Counted from the first letter of the stretch, positions 1 through 8,463 are shown. The stretch is DNA of 24,118 nt from an uncultured Eubacterium sp. (GCA_934317205.1 CAKREL010000026.1:1-24118); one strand, 5' to 3'. Notes: a model not told the origin generated them from the letters alone. A program made the numbers and translations.

Positions 1-10
1 CGTAACTGAC

Positions 11-71
11 ATAAGCATCCCCCCTACCCACCGCTTAATGCTCTACGTACTTGAAGCGGGGGAATGCTTAT
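11..71. repeat. Hairpin at window edge, possible mobile-element end
   Basis: An 8-bp outer inverted repeat (ATAAGCAT at 11-18, ATGCTTAT at 64-71) encloses an inner 6-bp one (CCGCTT at 31-36, AAGCGG at 54-59), with C-rich and G-rich runs between them. Subterminal hairpins like this occur at the ends of IS200/IS605-type elements and at the 3' end of their guide RNAs, but the rest of any element would lie left of the window and no transposase is visible. It could also be an ordinary intergenic hairpin. Confidence 0.35.
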
Positions 72-83
72 TCTGCGTTCAAA

Positions 84-113
84 TAAAAAAAGACCAGAAC
101 AACCGTTTTGGTC
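84..113 (-). terminator. Intrinsic terminator of the HAD gene
   Basis: A 9-bp stem (GACCAGAAC at 92-100, GTTTTGGTC at 105-113, one G-T pair) has a 4-nt loop. Read on the minus strand it is followed by a U-tract (A-run at 84-91). It lies about 75 nt beyond the stop of the HAD phosphatase gene. Confidence 0.7.
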
Positions 114-188
114 ATCCTGATCTTTCTGTGATTTATTTTTCAATAATTTGAGCTTTAGTTTTCCAAAATAGCACAGGTTTTACTTGTG

Positions 189-968
189 CTAGATTAATGC
201 AAAATGCTTCAGCGCATGATAAATACCGTCTTCATGCAGTCCTTTGGTCACATAGTCCGCATGTTCCTTAGCCACATCTGTTCCGTCACCCATCGCGACT
301 CCCACACCGGCAAACTCCAGCATGTCTACATCATTGGCACTGTCACCGAATGCATAGGTATCCTTTACATCTATTCCCAGTTTTTCGCATACAAAAGCAA
401 TTCCGCTCGCTTTGCTGTATCCTTTTGGTACTACTTCCATGGCCACATCCCCGTGAACCATAAAATCATAATCATCCTTTAATAATTCGATCACCGCCGG
501 ATAATCCCGATCATGGATCAGCACAGAAAACTTACTTGCTTCCCACTGTTCCTCATGCCCTTGAATCGGCAGCATACAGTCTTTCATAACCTCCAGCAGA
601 TATCTTCCATATGCATCTCTGCTGATCTTGTCTGCATCCATGTACAGCATATGGCGGCCTTCCATAACCATGGCAATATCATAATCATAAAAAATCTGTA
701 CTGCCTTTTTCAATAATTCCCGGTCAATCTCTTTGTACAGCATTTCTTTTCCTTTATATTCTATAAAAGTGCCACAACCGCAGACAATGCCGTCAAATCC
801 CATACCCAGCAGCTCTTCACTGTTGATAAACACGCGCGTCCTTCCGCTGCAGAGGAAGGTCTGATGTCCGTTCTCCTGAAGCTGATGAATTGCTTCTTTT
901 GTGCTCTGTGGAATGTTATTGTCCCTGTCCCATAAAGTCCCGTCAATATCAAAAAAAATCGCTGCCAT
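189..968 (-). CDS. Cof-type HAD-superfamily phosphatase (HAD-IIB)
   Basis: Cytosolic 259-aa hydrolase expected to remove phosphate from small molecules such as sugar phosphates or flavin/pyridoxal phosphates; the substrate cannot be read from the sequence. The nucleophile motif DIDGT is at residues 7-11 (Asp7 nucleophile, Asp9 acid/base). A large C2-type cap occupies roughly residues 80-185. The conserved Lys lies in the PKGYSKASGI segment and the Mg-binding motif FGDSANDVDML is near residue 207. Length and motif order fit the Cof/YbiV group. The ATG at 968 is preceded by AAAGGA about 12 nt upstream. It is monocistronic, with its own promoter (1015-1043) and terminator (84-113). Confidence 0.9.
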   Translation of the reverse strand: MAAIFFDIDGTLWDRDNNIPQSTKEAIHQLQENGHQTFLCSGRTRVFINSEELLGMGFDGIVCGCGTFIEYKGKEMLYKEIDRELLKKAVQIFYDYDIAMVMEGRHMLYMDADKISRDAYGRYLLEVMKDCMLPIQGHEEQWEASKFSVLIHDRDYPAVIELLKDDYDFMVHGDVAMEVVPKGYSKASGIAFVCEKLGIDVKDTYAFGDSANDVDMLEFAGVGVAMGDGTDVAKEHADYVTKGLHEDGIYHALKHFALI

Positions 969-1014
969 ATATGTATGTGTTCCTTTCTTCTTACCTCATT
1001 TTTCCTGTTTTCTG

Positions 1015-1043
1015 ATTATAACGGTTTTTACATACAAATGCAA
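1015..1043 (-). promoter_or_regulatory. Sigma-A type promoter for the HAD gene
   Basis: On the minus strand a -10 box TATAAT (1015-1020) lies 17 nt from a weaker -35 box TTGCAT (1038-1043). It sits about 47 nt upstream of the HAD start codon. Confidence 0.6.
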
Positions 1044-1148
1044 ATATTCAGGGTAAGGCACAAAGCACTTTTGCCAGCCGAAAATCTTTCCCTTATTTTG
1101 AAGATTTCCTTAATATTCTTTGAATTCGCAGTTTTGCCACATCGTACA

Positions 1149-1157
1149 TGCTATAAT
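1149..1157 (+). promoter_or_regulatory. Extended -10 promoter for the small membrane protein
   Basis: TGCTATAAT is a consensus extended -10 element (TG at 1149-1150, TATAAT at 1152-1157). No good -35 box sits 17 nt upstream, as is common with extended -10 promoters. It implies a leader of about 115 nt before the ATG at 1280. Confidence 0.55.
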
Positions 1158-1199
1158 AAGTAGAAACAGGTAAAATCGACAACACATGAGACTTGATAC

Positions 1200-1243
1200 A
1201 TGATTCTGGTCAACGTAATCTATTACATTCTTCTCAGAATCAT
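1200..1243 (+). promoter_or_regulatory. Hairpin in the 5' leader of the small membrane protein
   Basis: ATGATTCTG (1200-1208) pairs perfectly with CAGAATCAT (1235-1243), and an inner GTAAT/ATTAC pair lies between them. It sits between the extended -10 promoter and the ribosome binding site. No known riboswitch class is recognised and its role is unknown. Confidence 0.4.
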
Positions 1244-1279
1244 TGCATTTTCTCACCGACATTAAGAGGAGGTTACATT

Positions 1280-1693
1280 ATGGCATATCCACACAAACGG
1301 CACCGTTTTCAAAAATTTATTGTTTTTCTGATTGCTATCGTGATCATTTTACTAGTTGGCTATTTTGTTGCCTTACCAAAAATAAAAACAAGAGCCGCCG
1401 GCGTTGTAGCTGAAAAACTTCTGGAATCACAAATCACATCCGATACATCTGCCATTGCAGGCGTCAATGCCCAGGAAATCCTTGATGCCATGAGTGATAC
1501 AGACCGTGCAACCGTAGATCAGATCATTACGAATCATATGTCCGCAGATACAATGAAGGAAGCCTCTTCCTACATCACCAGCGGCGATACAGCCGGATTA
1601 AAACAATACGCAAAAGATACGCTGACAGCCTCTGAGTTGGAACAGATCAAAGAGCTTTATAATAAGTATAAAGGACAGGTTTCATTAAAATAA
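1280..1693 (+). CDS. Small membrane-anchored protein of unknown function
   Basis: 137 aa. A basic N-terminus (MAYPHKRHRF) precedes one strongly hydrophobic helix at about residues 12-32, followed by about 100 hydrophilic, mostly helical residues that should lie outside the membrane (N-in, C-out). I do not recognise the family. The tail contains NAQEILDAMSDTDRATVDQI and ends in a Lys-rich helix; no enzymatic motif is visible. The start is the ATG at 1280 rather than the open frame beginning at 1193, because GAGGAGG (1266-1272) lies 7 nt before it and the extra N-terminus would precede the membrane anchor. A bidirectional terminator begins at its stop codon. Confidence 0.75.
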   Translation: MAYPHKRHRFQKFIVFLIAIVIILLVGYFVALPKIKTRAAGVVAEKLLESQITSDTSAIAGVNAQEILDAMSDTDRATVDQIITNHMSADTMKEASSYITSGDTAGLKQYAKDTLTASELEQIKELYNKYKGQVSLK

Positions 1694-1976
1694 AAAAGTG
1701 TCTTCGACACTTTTTTACATCAAAGCGGACAAAAGCAGCATAAGGAATTACGGAAAGAACTGCTCCGGCACAATACACTGCCAAAATGAGATGATCTTCA
1801 TACGCTCCCGATATAAATTGAGAAACAAGCAACTTTGCTAAGACGAATAATGCAGCATATGAAATCATATCAGTTTCGGTTGATTGCCAAAACTCTGGCT
1901 GCGATATAGAATATTCTTTTGCCAAATCTTGATATGTGGCAATAATGTCATCATCATCACCGATATAGCTGACCAA
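1647..1976 (-). pseudogene. Possible degraded small membrane protein
   Basis: The 109-codon frame looks protein-like at its N-side, with an acidic GDDDD patch and two hydrophobic stretches ending in LILAVYCAGAVLSVIPYAAF. However, the first codon is TTG with no ribosome binding site, and the frame stays open upstream into the 1983-2047 palindrome without any ATG. At its other end it reads straight through the terminator at 1692-1716 and into the end of the convergent gene. One frame over, a stop codon (TAA) falls exactly before that terminator, which suggests a frameshift in a gene that once ended there. I do not recognise the family. It may be a chance frame. Confidence 0.35.
1692..1716. terminator. 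Bidirectional intrinsic terminator
   Basis: A perfect 11-bp stem (1692-1702 with 1706-1716) with a 3-nt loop is A-rich on one arm and T-rich on the other, so it would end transcripts from either strand. It immediately follows the stop of the small membrane protein. Confidence 0.8.
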
Positions 1977-1982
1977 TAATAC

Positions 1983-2047
1983 AAGAAGGTACAGGATAAA
2001 ACAATCTGAAGAAAAATATGTCAGATTAATTTATGCTGTACCTTCTT
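1983..2047. repeat. 65-nt near-perfect palindrome (24 bp in three blocks)
   Basis: AAGAAGGTACAG (1983-1994) pairs with 2036-2047, ATAAA (1996-2000) with 2030-2034 and AATCTGA (2003-2009) with 2021-2027. Only a G/G and an AC/AA mismatch interrupt the stem, and the loop is 11 nt. It lies about 50 nt beyond the truncated signal-peptide ORF, so it may terminate the riboswitch-controlled operon (a few U follow on the minus strand) or mark a deletion or insertion scar. Confidence 0.7.
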
Positions 2048-2098
2048 TTAATTTGCACCAAAAACAAAAAATCGCTTCGACTCTGCCGCAGATACCTC

Positions 2099-2206
2099 CT
2101 ATACCTGTACCGTATCGGCAGAGGCAGCCTCTGCCCGGATGGATACCGGGCAAAGACCGAGAACCATAGTCGCAGCCAGAAAAAGACTTACGATTCTATT
2201 TTTCAT
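2099..2206 (-). pseudogene. Severed signal-peptide remnant of a third secreted protein
   Basis: An ATG at 2204-2206 directly abuts the TAA of the 2078-aa gene and opens a 35-codon frame. It encodes a textbook Sec signal peptide: MKNR, a hydrophobic core (IVSLFLAATMVLGL), then a cleavage region around IRAEAAS. The frame meets TAG at 2099 and continues open for 16 more codons (EVSAAESKRFFVFGAN) before a TAA. The ORF is too short to be a mature secreted protein. The best reading is the 5' end of a further operon gene whose remainder was deleted. A functional short peptide is possible but less likely. Confidence 0.6.
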
Positions 2207-5200
2207 TTACTTATCTTCCTCCGTCTGTACTCCTGTGTTCTTTCTCTTTTTCTTATAATAGAGAACCACGCCTGCAAGTACGCCAGATGCTGTAATCAGT
2301 CCCGCTACCGGCAGAAGAATATCGGTATTATCTCCTGTCTGCGCGCTTGTCACATTGCCAGTACCTGTAACGCCCTCTGCTGTAGTTCCGTTCGTAGTTC
2401 CATTGGTTGTTCCGTTCAGGTTACCGTTGGTTCCGGTAGTCGTGGTGGTCGTCGTGGAATCACTGTTCGTTACGCCGCTTCCTGTTACTGTGGAGGCCGT
2501 AACGACTACACCGAAGGAGCTTAAGGAATCTGCAGTTACACTCAGGATTCCGTCACTTACGGTTCCTTTTAGCTTCTCAATTCTTCCATCCACATCGTGG
2601 AGCACCGTCAGCTTCTTGCCGTTGTACTTATCGCCCACCTGGAAATTGATTGTAATCTCTTTATCCCAGTCTACTTCCGTACCATTCAGATACAGCTTTA
2701 CGTCGTAGAGGAGGATCAACGCCTCCTTGGAGCTAATCTTACTCTGCATCCGCTTCACGCTGTCATCCGCTGCCTTCAGGCCCACCAGACGCAGCTCATA
2801 GCCGGACAGCTTACCGAGCACAGAAATCGGGTAATTCTGATAGGTTAACGTCACAGTCTGATCACTGGGGGTCGGATCCGGCGTCGGTGTCGGTGTAAGT
2901 GACTCTAACTTCGCAATCTCCTCTTCCCTTTCCTCAAGCGCTTTCAAAGCATCCGAAATCATTTCCTGCTGCTTCTCATTCAGTCCGTCGAAAGCATTTC
3001 TTGCCGCCTGAACCGCTGACTTATCTGACAGCTTCAGATCTTTCACAGTCGGAAGACTATTAATCTGATCTGCTACCTTCTGCGCTTCCTGCACTTCCTT
3101 CTGCAGCCAGCTTATCTGATTCTCCGCTACCAGCAGATTGCTCAGAGCACCGTTGTCCTTCAACCGCTGCTTCTGGTCATTATTCAGGGCTTCATACGCA
3201 TTTCTTGCTTCTGCCACCTGATCTGCATTTCCAATCTTCAGTTCCTCAGTCGCCGGAAGCTTGTCAATCAAATCTATAACCGCATCTACTCCGGCCTGCA
3301 GCTTCTTCATGCTATCCTCAGCGTCTGTCAGCTTCTTTAAAGCTGCCTCTCTCACCAGCGGCTGCAATTCGCCGAGAGCATCATAAGCCTCTCTGGCCGC
3401 TACAATCTCGTTCTGATTTGCAAAGACGATTTCCTCTGCGTCCGGCAGTTCTTCCAACAGATCGGATACTTCATCCGCCTTCTTCTGGTCGTCCGCTTTC
3501 TTCAGTAAAGCATTTAGTGCTTCAATCACTTCAGACAGCTTCGTCAGGCTTGCTTTACCGGTCTCATCATTTTCCAGATATGTTACCTGTTCCGGGCTCA
3601 AAGCATCATAATGAGCCTTCGCGCTTGCAATCGCTGCTTCATCCTGCAAGGTCACTTTATCTGCTGGCGGAAGTTTTTCAATTTCTTCAACCAGAAGATC
3701 CGCCGCTGCCTCTTTCAGCAGCTCAACCATACGCTCCTCTGCTGTTATCAGCTTGCCTTTTACTTCATCAGAAATATATCCCTTCTGATCCGGTGTAAGC
3801 GCTTCATAATGTGTTCTTGCATCCGTCACTGCTTTCTGGTCATTCAGAACCAACTCTTCTTTACCCGGAAGCGCTGTAATCTCATCAATGACTTTCTGGG
3901 CTGCTTCCTGATCTGCTACTTTCTTCTTCAGATCCTTCAGAGCTTTTTCTGCTTCTTTTAAGGTATCATAATACTTTACATAACTCTTTTCTTCGCGCGT
4001 CAGAGCATCATAAGCCTCGCGGGCTGCAAGGATCTTCTCCTCGCTGTTATCATCCAGACTGATTTCTGTTCCAATCTCCGCAATCTTTTCATCCACAGCC
4101 GCAGCCTTCTCCTTGGCTCCCGGAGTCTCATCCAGCGCCTCCAGCCACTTGTTCCAGGAGGACGCATTACCCTGTGTTCCGTTGAACCAGTCAAAAACTT
4201 CCGTCAGATAATCATCCACGTAATGGAATACAATCTCATCGCCGGTTGTCACATAATACTTCGCCAGACCCTGGCCCGGGTGGAATCCGTTGACTGTATA
4301 CATCCAGCCAGACCGGGGACCGTTGCTCATTTCTGCAAGGCTATAGCCTCCACAGGATTCCGGTGCGCTGATTTCACGGATATAGTTATTCTCCAGACCT
4401 GAATAGCTAAGTCCGGCTTCCTTCAACGCTGTCTCAAATACCTCACCTACGGTTACTTCCTCTTTCTCAAACGTATAAGTACCGGTTGCAATCCATGTCG
4501 TATACTCATGCAATGACTGGTCATTCCCGTGATTAGTATCGCCAATCAGACGGAAGGTTACAGTCGTGGTGTTCGGATCTGCAGAAACGTCATCCGGTTT
4601 CTTTACGGAAATCATGCTCACTACAGAGGTAAGGATATTCTGATCACTTTCATTTTTCTTAACTGCTGTCAGGAAATGTACGCCCAACTTCATCTCATTG
4701 GAAGAGATTTCTACCGCTCCGTTTTCATCCGTTGTACCCAACAGTTCGGTGCCTTCGTAAATACCCGCGCCTGCTACCGGTATTCCTGCTGTACCATCAT
4801 TCTTCACAGACGTAGCCGTCAGATACAGGGTCGCCGTCTGTCCTCTGGTCAGCTCCTTTACTTCCGGCGTCAGGCTTGCGTGAAGCATTCCTTCATAGCC
4901 CGCGCTGTAATAGTAGGCAATCGCATCACCATTATTTACCAGAGTCTCCGCCGGATTCTCGCATACTTTACCGTTGATTTCGCAGATCCAGCCTGCTTTC
5001 TCATTCTGGTTGTCTGTCGGCGTAGCGTCCGGAAGCAGTTGACCCTTTCTGCAGGAGAATCCAATACCATTGTCCTGCATTGCCTCAATCAAGGACTGGA
5101 GTACCGTGTAACCACCGTAGTTGTACTCCACGTACTTCTCCTTGGCCAGATCAGCAGGTTCTCCGATCTTCCTTTCAGAAGTACGCAGTAATACGGTATC

Positions 5201-8200
5201 TGCTCCCGCAATCGAAACCGTCGCTGTTCCGCTCTGCTTCTCCAGTTCTGTAAGTTCCGGAATCTTAAAGGTGTACTCCAGGTCATCGCCTACCGTAAAG
5301 CTCTTGGTCTGTGCCTGATACCCCAGCTTCGATGCTGTAACGGTATAGTCGCCCTTTTCCAGCAGATAATATCCATCTTCCTCTGCTGTCTGCTTCTTGC
5401 CCGCTTCATTCTTAACCAGAATGCTGACGCCATCGGCTGCCTCAAAGGTTACTTTCCGGGGGCCTTCTGCACGCTGAACCTTTATGTTATAGGTCTTAGT
5501 GGCAAGATCTCCTTCTGCTCCATTTACAGTTACCACTACCGGGATTTTTGTAAGGGTTCCAGTTAATTCAATCTCCTGGGAATCTGTTGTATTTGTTACT
5601 TTTTCACCATTTACTGTTATTGTTACCGGATTTGATTCTTTCAATGCTGTCGGATTTAATGTAACTTTCGTCGTGGTATACGGAACCGTTACCGTATATT
5701 CTGTCTCTGTTCCTAAAAATCCATAACCAAAGTCTATACCATCTTGCTCGTCCGCATGAAGAATACCATCCGTGACCTTCATATCTGACTTGCCATCCAG
5801 TGCATTAAACTCAAGTCCATAGAGATATGCGAATTTCCCGTAATGGTTTCCATTTTTTAGTTGTACCGCTAATGTATATGTTTTGGGATATATATCGTTT
5901 CCCTCTAATGGACTAATGATAAACTCATAATATCCTATGTCATTTTTGCTTACAAACGCTTCCGTTTCCGCTATTGTTTTATTTTTTAACTCCAAAATTT
6001 GTGGTGTTGTATGTCCATTTGCACTACTCCAATAACGTAAACGCATTATCACATTATCAGTCGGCTGTTCTAATCGAATATAGTTTTTTCCAATGTCTTC
6101 TGTCTTCAATAATCCAACAGTATCCGCATCCCAATATACCATATTTTGCGGAAGTTCTTTCCTATCCGTAACGCTTGTAGGAGTATAAGCTTTTTTTCCC
6201 ATACCCATCATTTTATTAAATATGGTATAATAATTTCTTCCTAACTTTTGACCTGCTAACATCGGATTACTGCTACTAGCTGGCATCATTGACTTTATAG
6301 CCATTTTTGCCTTAAATTCTATCGAATTTAATTTATCTTTTCCTTTCTCTTCTTCTGCATCTTTTACTTCTATCTCTATATCAGGTAAAACACTAAGATA
6401 TCCGTTAAAGCTCTCTTCGCTATCTTTTCCAGAGTAAGTTCCATTTATTCCTTCCCAAGTAAACATCTGATGTTTTGTTGGAACTTCACCTATTGAAGCT
6501 ATATGAATTTGTCCTTTCGATAATTTTAATAGACCATCCTCTTCAAGCTTTAAATTCAGTGTATTTTTCTGTTGTATATCCCATTGACTACGCTCACCTC
6601 GTACTGTCATTTCTGCAGCTTCATATTCAATATATGTTTCTGCTGGAAATCCCGGATTATATACCGCCCCTAATTTAGGTAGTGGAAGAATAATTCCATC
6701 AAACGTTATGGTTATTGTATCTCCCACAACAAAATAATCTCTTTCTGCCGAGTTATCGTTTGTAATCTTAATATTCAATCCATTTGCGTATATTACATGA
6801 TATTTTGCAGAATTTTCTGTTCTGACTTCTACTATATTAGGTCCAGCATATAACTTTATCTTATAAGATCCATCCTTTTCTGCATTGTATGTTTCCCATC
6901 CGCTATTCCAATCTTTTTCTAATGGCTTCTGTACTCGTACTGTAATATTTCCATTTGCTTTAGGCGTAAATGAATATTCTGCATAAGTATCTTTATTCTT
7001 GCCATTTATCGTTTTTGCATAATAAACTGTATCATACTCTGTTAATCCAATATTAGTATTAATGTTATCCGTATTGGAGTCGCCTACATTAAACACCAAT
7101 ACTCCTGTTCGTTCTGGCCATATTGCGCTATATACCATCAACTCATTTTCATCTCTGAGATTTGATTTCTCAGTATTATATTCCAATGCATCATATGTAA
7201 TTTGTACAACACTAACACCCTTTTTTTTCGCTAATACGCGTCCATCCTCTCTAACCTGGATGCTGTCTCCCTCTACCACTGTATAATGGAAATCAGGATC
7301 AACGTAATAATTTCCTGTGGTCGAAACTACTGCCTGCCAAGCCCTGGATGCCCAAATGTCAAATGTCTCGCCTGTTTTCAAGGATACCATTTTACTCGTA
7401 GGTCCATTTAATAAAACAGAAGCCTGATAATATCCCTGCGATGAATCTTTTTTCTGCGTAGCCGGATTATCTTTTAATGTAGGCACTTTTAATATTTTTT
7501 TATTTCCTGCATACTCTGAAACAACAATATTTTTTGCCTGTGTAATCTTTCCTTCTTTTCTTACCTCATAGTTCAGACCGCCGATAGTTCCATTATCATA
7601 AAGAGGAACTTCAAATTCCCATATATTTGTAGTTTCTTTTGTTTCTATAATCTTTCCTTCTATATATTCTTTAGGCCTATAAAATTTCTGCAAATGAACA
7701 ATTTGAACTTCCGCATCTTTCTCAACTTCTAACTGTATTGTTGTTTTAGGCGCAATCAAAAAACCGCTCATTTGTGCATCAGACAAATTTAATGGACCAA
7801 ATGTATCTATTGAATTACGGGCATAAACCCACAGTTTCCCCTTGCTTCCCCAATAACTATCATTTTCTGGAATAAACTCATAGGTGTATGCCCCATCATC
7901 CATTCCCTCTTTTGCTGGCAAAACTGCTGTTAATCCACTCTCTCCTGTTTGAAATTTTGTGATTCCATCTGGCCCTATTAACTCCAGCGAAAACTTTATA
8001 TTATCCCGATTTGTTATAACATTCGAATTACTCCAATCAAATAAAGAAAGATATTCCTCCTGTTCTGTCGTTCCTCCCACTATAAAAGAACCACTCCCCA
8101 ATTTAATATGAGTGTTTGGTTCATAAGCTACATAATAATAACTACCTTCCTTTACTTCTGCTTCATATTTTCCACTTTTTCCCGCTTTATAATCTGAGCT

Positions 8201-8443
8201 TTCTATTGTTTCTGTGCAGTTTTTCAAAACAATTTTTTGCTTTTCTTCATTTAACAATTCTAGTTCCAACGGAATATAATTTTCTTTTCCTGTTTCTCTT
8301 AGAACTCCGGTTTCTATTATAAGTGTTACCTTATCATTCTGTTTTTCTGCATGAACAGTCATTGACTGTATTGCTATAAATAAAAAAAGAAAGGCTACCC
8401 AAAAGAACCACTTCACCAATTTCATTTTCTTTTTTACTTCCAA
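2207..8443 (-). CDS. Giant cell-surface protein with two DUF4430 (transcobalamin-like) domains
   Basis: 2078 aa, with a Sec signal peptide at residues 1-32 (cleavage after VHA). The first 900 residues are a large ectodomain of beta-type repeats with a Big_2-like stretch near 350-455. Then follow a cadherin-like beta sandwich (about 910-993), a PEGA-like domain (994-1060), DUF4430 copy 1 (about 1080-1190, GWICEINGKV), a bacterial Ig-like domain (1190-1285) and DUF4430 copy 2 (about 1290-1413, SGWMYTVNGFHPGQGLAKYY). Six degenerate helical repeats of about 65-70 aa (about 1445-1848, core pattern AREAYDALT..QK) lead to a TPTPTPDPTP linker and a beta domain, then a Thr/Gly/Asn-rich spacer and a wall-anchor end. 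That end is SAQTGD at about 2033, one hydrophobic helix, then KKKRK. The motif is not LPXTG but fits the TGD-type sortase signals of Lachnospiraceae. The start is the TTG at 8443: GGAGG (8450-8454) lies 6 nt upstream, whereas the ATG at codon 7 would be too far. Its 5' part is far more AT-rich than its 3' part. Corrinoid capture is inferred from DUF4430 and the riboswitch. Confidence 0.85.
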   Translation of the reverse strand: MEVKKKMKLVKWFFWVAFLFLFIAIQSMTVHAEKQNDKVTLIIETGVLRETGKENYIPLELELLNEEKQKIVLKNCTETIESSDYKAGKSGKYEAEVKEGSYYYVAYEPNTHIKLGSGSFIVGGTTEQEEYLSLFDWSNSNVITNRDNIKFSLELIGPDGITKFQTGESGLTAVLPAKEGMDDGAYTYEFIPENDSYWGSKGKLWVYARNSIDTFGPLNLSDAQMSGFLIAPKTTIQLEVEKDAEVQIVHLQKFYRPKEYIEGKIIETKETTNIWEFEVPLYDNGTIGGLNYEVRKEGKITQAKNIVVSEYAGNKKILKVPTLKDNPATQKKDSSQGYYQASVLLNGPTSKMVSLKTGETFDIWASRAWQAVVSTTGNYYVDPDFHYTVVEGDSIQVREDGRVLAKKKGVSVVQITYDALEYNTEKSNLRDENELMVYSAIWPERTGVLVFNVGDSNTDNINTNIGLTEYDTVYYAKTINGKNKDTYAEYSFTPKANGNITVRVQKPLEKDWNSGWETYNAEKDGSYKIKLYAGPNIVEVRTENSAKYHVIYANGLNIKITNDNSAERDYFVVGDTITITFDGIILPLPKLGAVYNPGFPAETYIEYEAAEMTVRGERSQWDIQQKNTLNLKLEEDGLLKLSKGQIHIASIGEVPTKHQMFTWEGINGTYSGKDSEESFNGYLSVLPDIEIEVKDAEEEKGKDKLNSIEFKAKMAIKSMMPASSSNPMLAGQKLGRNYYTIFNKMMGMGKKAYTPTSVTDRKELPQNMVYWDADTVGLLKTEDIGKNYIRLEQPTDNVIMRLRYWSSANGHTTPQILELKNKTIAETEAFVSKNDIGYYEFIISPLEGNDIYPKTYTLAVQLKNGNHYGKFAYLYGLEFNALDGKSDMKVTDGILHADEQDGIDFGYGFLGTETEYTVTVPYTTTKVTLNPTALKESNPVTITVNGEKVTNTTDSQEIELTGTLTKIPVVVTVNGAEGDLATKTYNIKVQRAEGPRKVTFEAADGVSILVKNEAGKKQTAEEDGYYLLEKGDYTVTASKLGYQAQTKSFTVGDDLEYTFKIPELTELEKQSGTATVSIAGADTVLLRTSERKIGEPADLAKEKYVEYNYGGYTVLQSLIEAMQDNGIGFSCRKGQLLPDATPTDNQNEKAGWICEINGKVCENPAETLVNNGDAIAYYYSAGYEGMLHASLTPEVKELTRGQTATLYLTATSVKNDGTAGIPVAGAGIYEGTELLGTTDENGAVEISSNEMKLGVHFLTAVKKNESDQNILTSVVSMISVKKPDDVSADPNTTTVTFRLIGDTNHGNDQSLHEYTTWIATGTYTFEKEEVTVGEVFETALKEAGLSYSGLENNYIREISAPESCGGYSLAEMSNGPRSGWMYTVNGFHPGQGLAKYYVTTGDEIVFHYVDDYLTEVFDWFNGTQGNASSWNKWLEALDETPGAKEKAAAVDEKIAEIGTEISLDDNSEEKILAAREAYDALTREEKSYVKYYDTLKEAEKALKDLKKKVADQEAAQKVIDEITALPGKEELVLNDQKAVTDARTHYEALTPDQKGYISDEVKGKLITAEERMVELLKEAAADLLVEEIEKLPPADKVTLQDEAAIASAKAHYDALSPEQVTYLENDETGKASLTKLSEVIEALNALLKKADDQKKADEVSDLLEELPDAEEIVFANQNEIVAAREAYDALGELQPLVREAALKKLTDAEDSMKKLQAGVDAVIDLIDKLPATEELKIGNADQVAEARNAYEALNNDQKQRLKDNGALSNLLVAENQISWLQKEVQEAQKVADQINSLPTVKDLKLSDKSAVQAARNAFDGLNEKQQEMISDALKALEEREEEIAKLESLTPTPTPDPTPSDQTVTLTYQNYPISVLGKLSGYELRLVGLKAADDSVKRMQSKISSKEALILLYDVKLYLNGTEVDWDKEITINFQVGDKYNGKKLTVLHDVDGRIEKLKGTVSDGILSVTADSLSSFGVVVTASTVTGSGVTNSDSTTTTTTTGTNGNLNGTTNGTTNGTTAEGVTGTGNVTSAQTGDNTDILLPVAGLITASGVLAGVVLYYKKKRKNTGVQTEEDK

Positions 8444-8449
8444 GGAGCA

Positions 8450-8454
8450 CCTCC
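8450..8454 (-). promoter_or_regulatory. Ribosome binding site that sets the TTG start
   Basis: GGAGG on the minus strand lies 6 nt before TTG 8443 and 24 nt before the first in-frame ATG. The spacing selects the TTG. Confidence 0.75.
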
Positions 8455-8463
8455 AACTATTAG

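Noticed and set aside
2033..2524. 163-aa plus-strand open frame
   Set aside because: Overlaps the palindrome, the signal-peptide remnant and the anchor end of the giant gene in antisense; Ser/Cys-rich shadow composition.
4529..5191. 220-aa plus-strand open frame
   Set aside because: Antisense shadow of the 2078-aa gene, with no ribosome binding site and no family resemblance.
7220..7228. Run of eight T (A8 in coding sense) in the giant gene as a phase-variation tract
   Set aside because: It is within the range expected in AT-rich coding DNA and encodes ordinary Lys codons; one tract alone is not evidence of slippage control.
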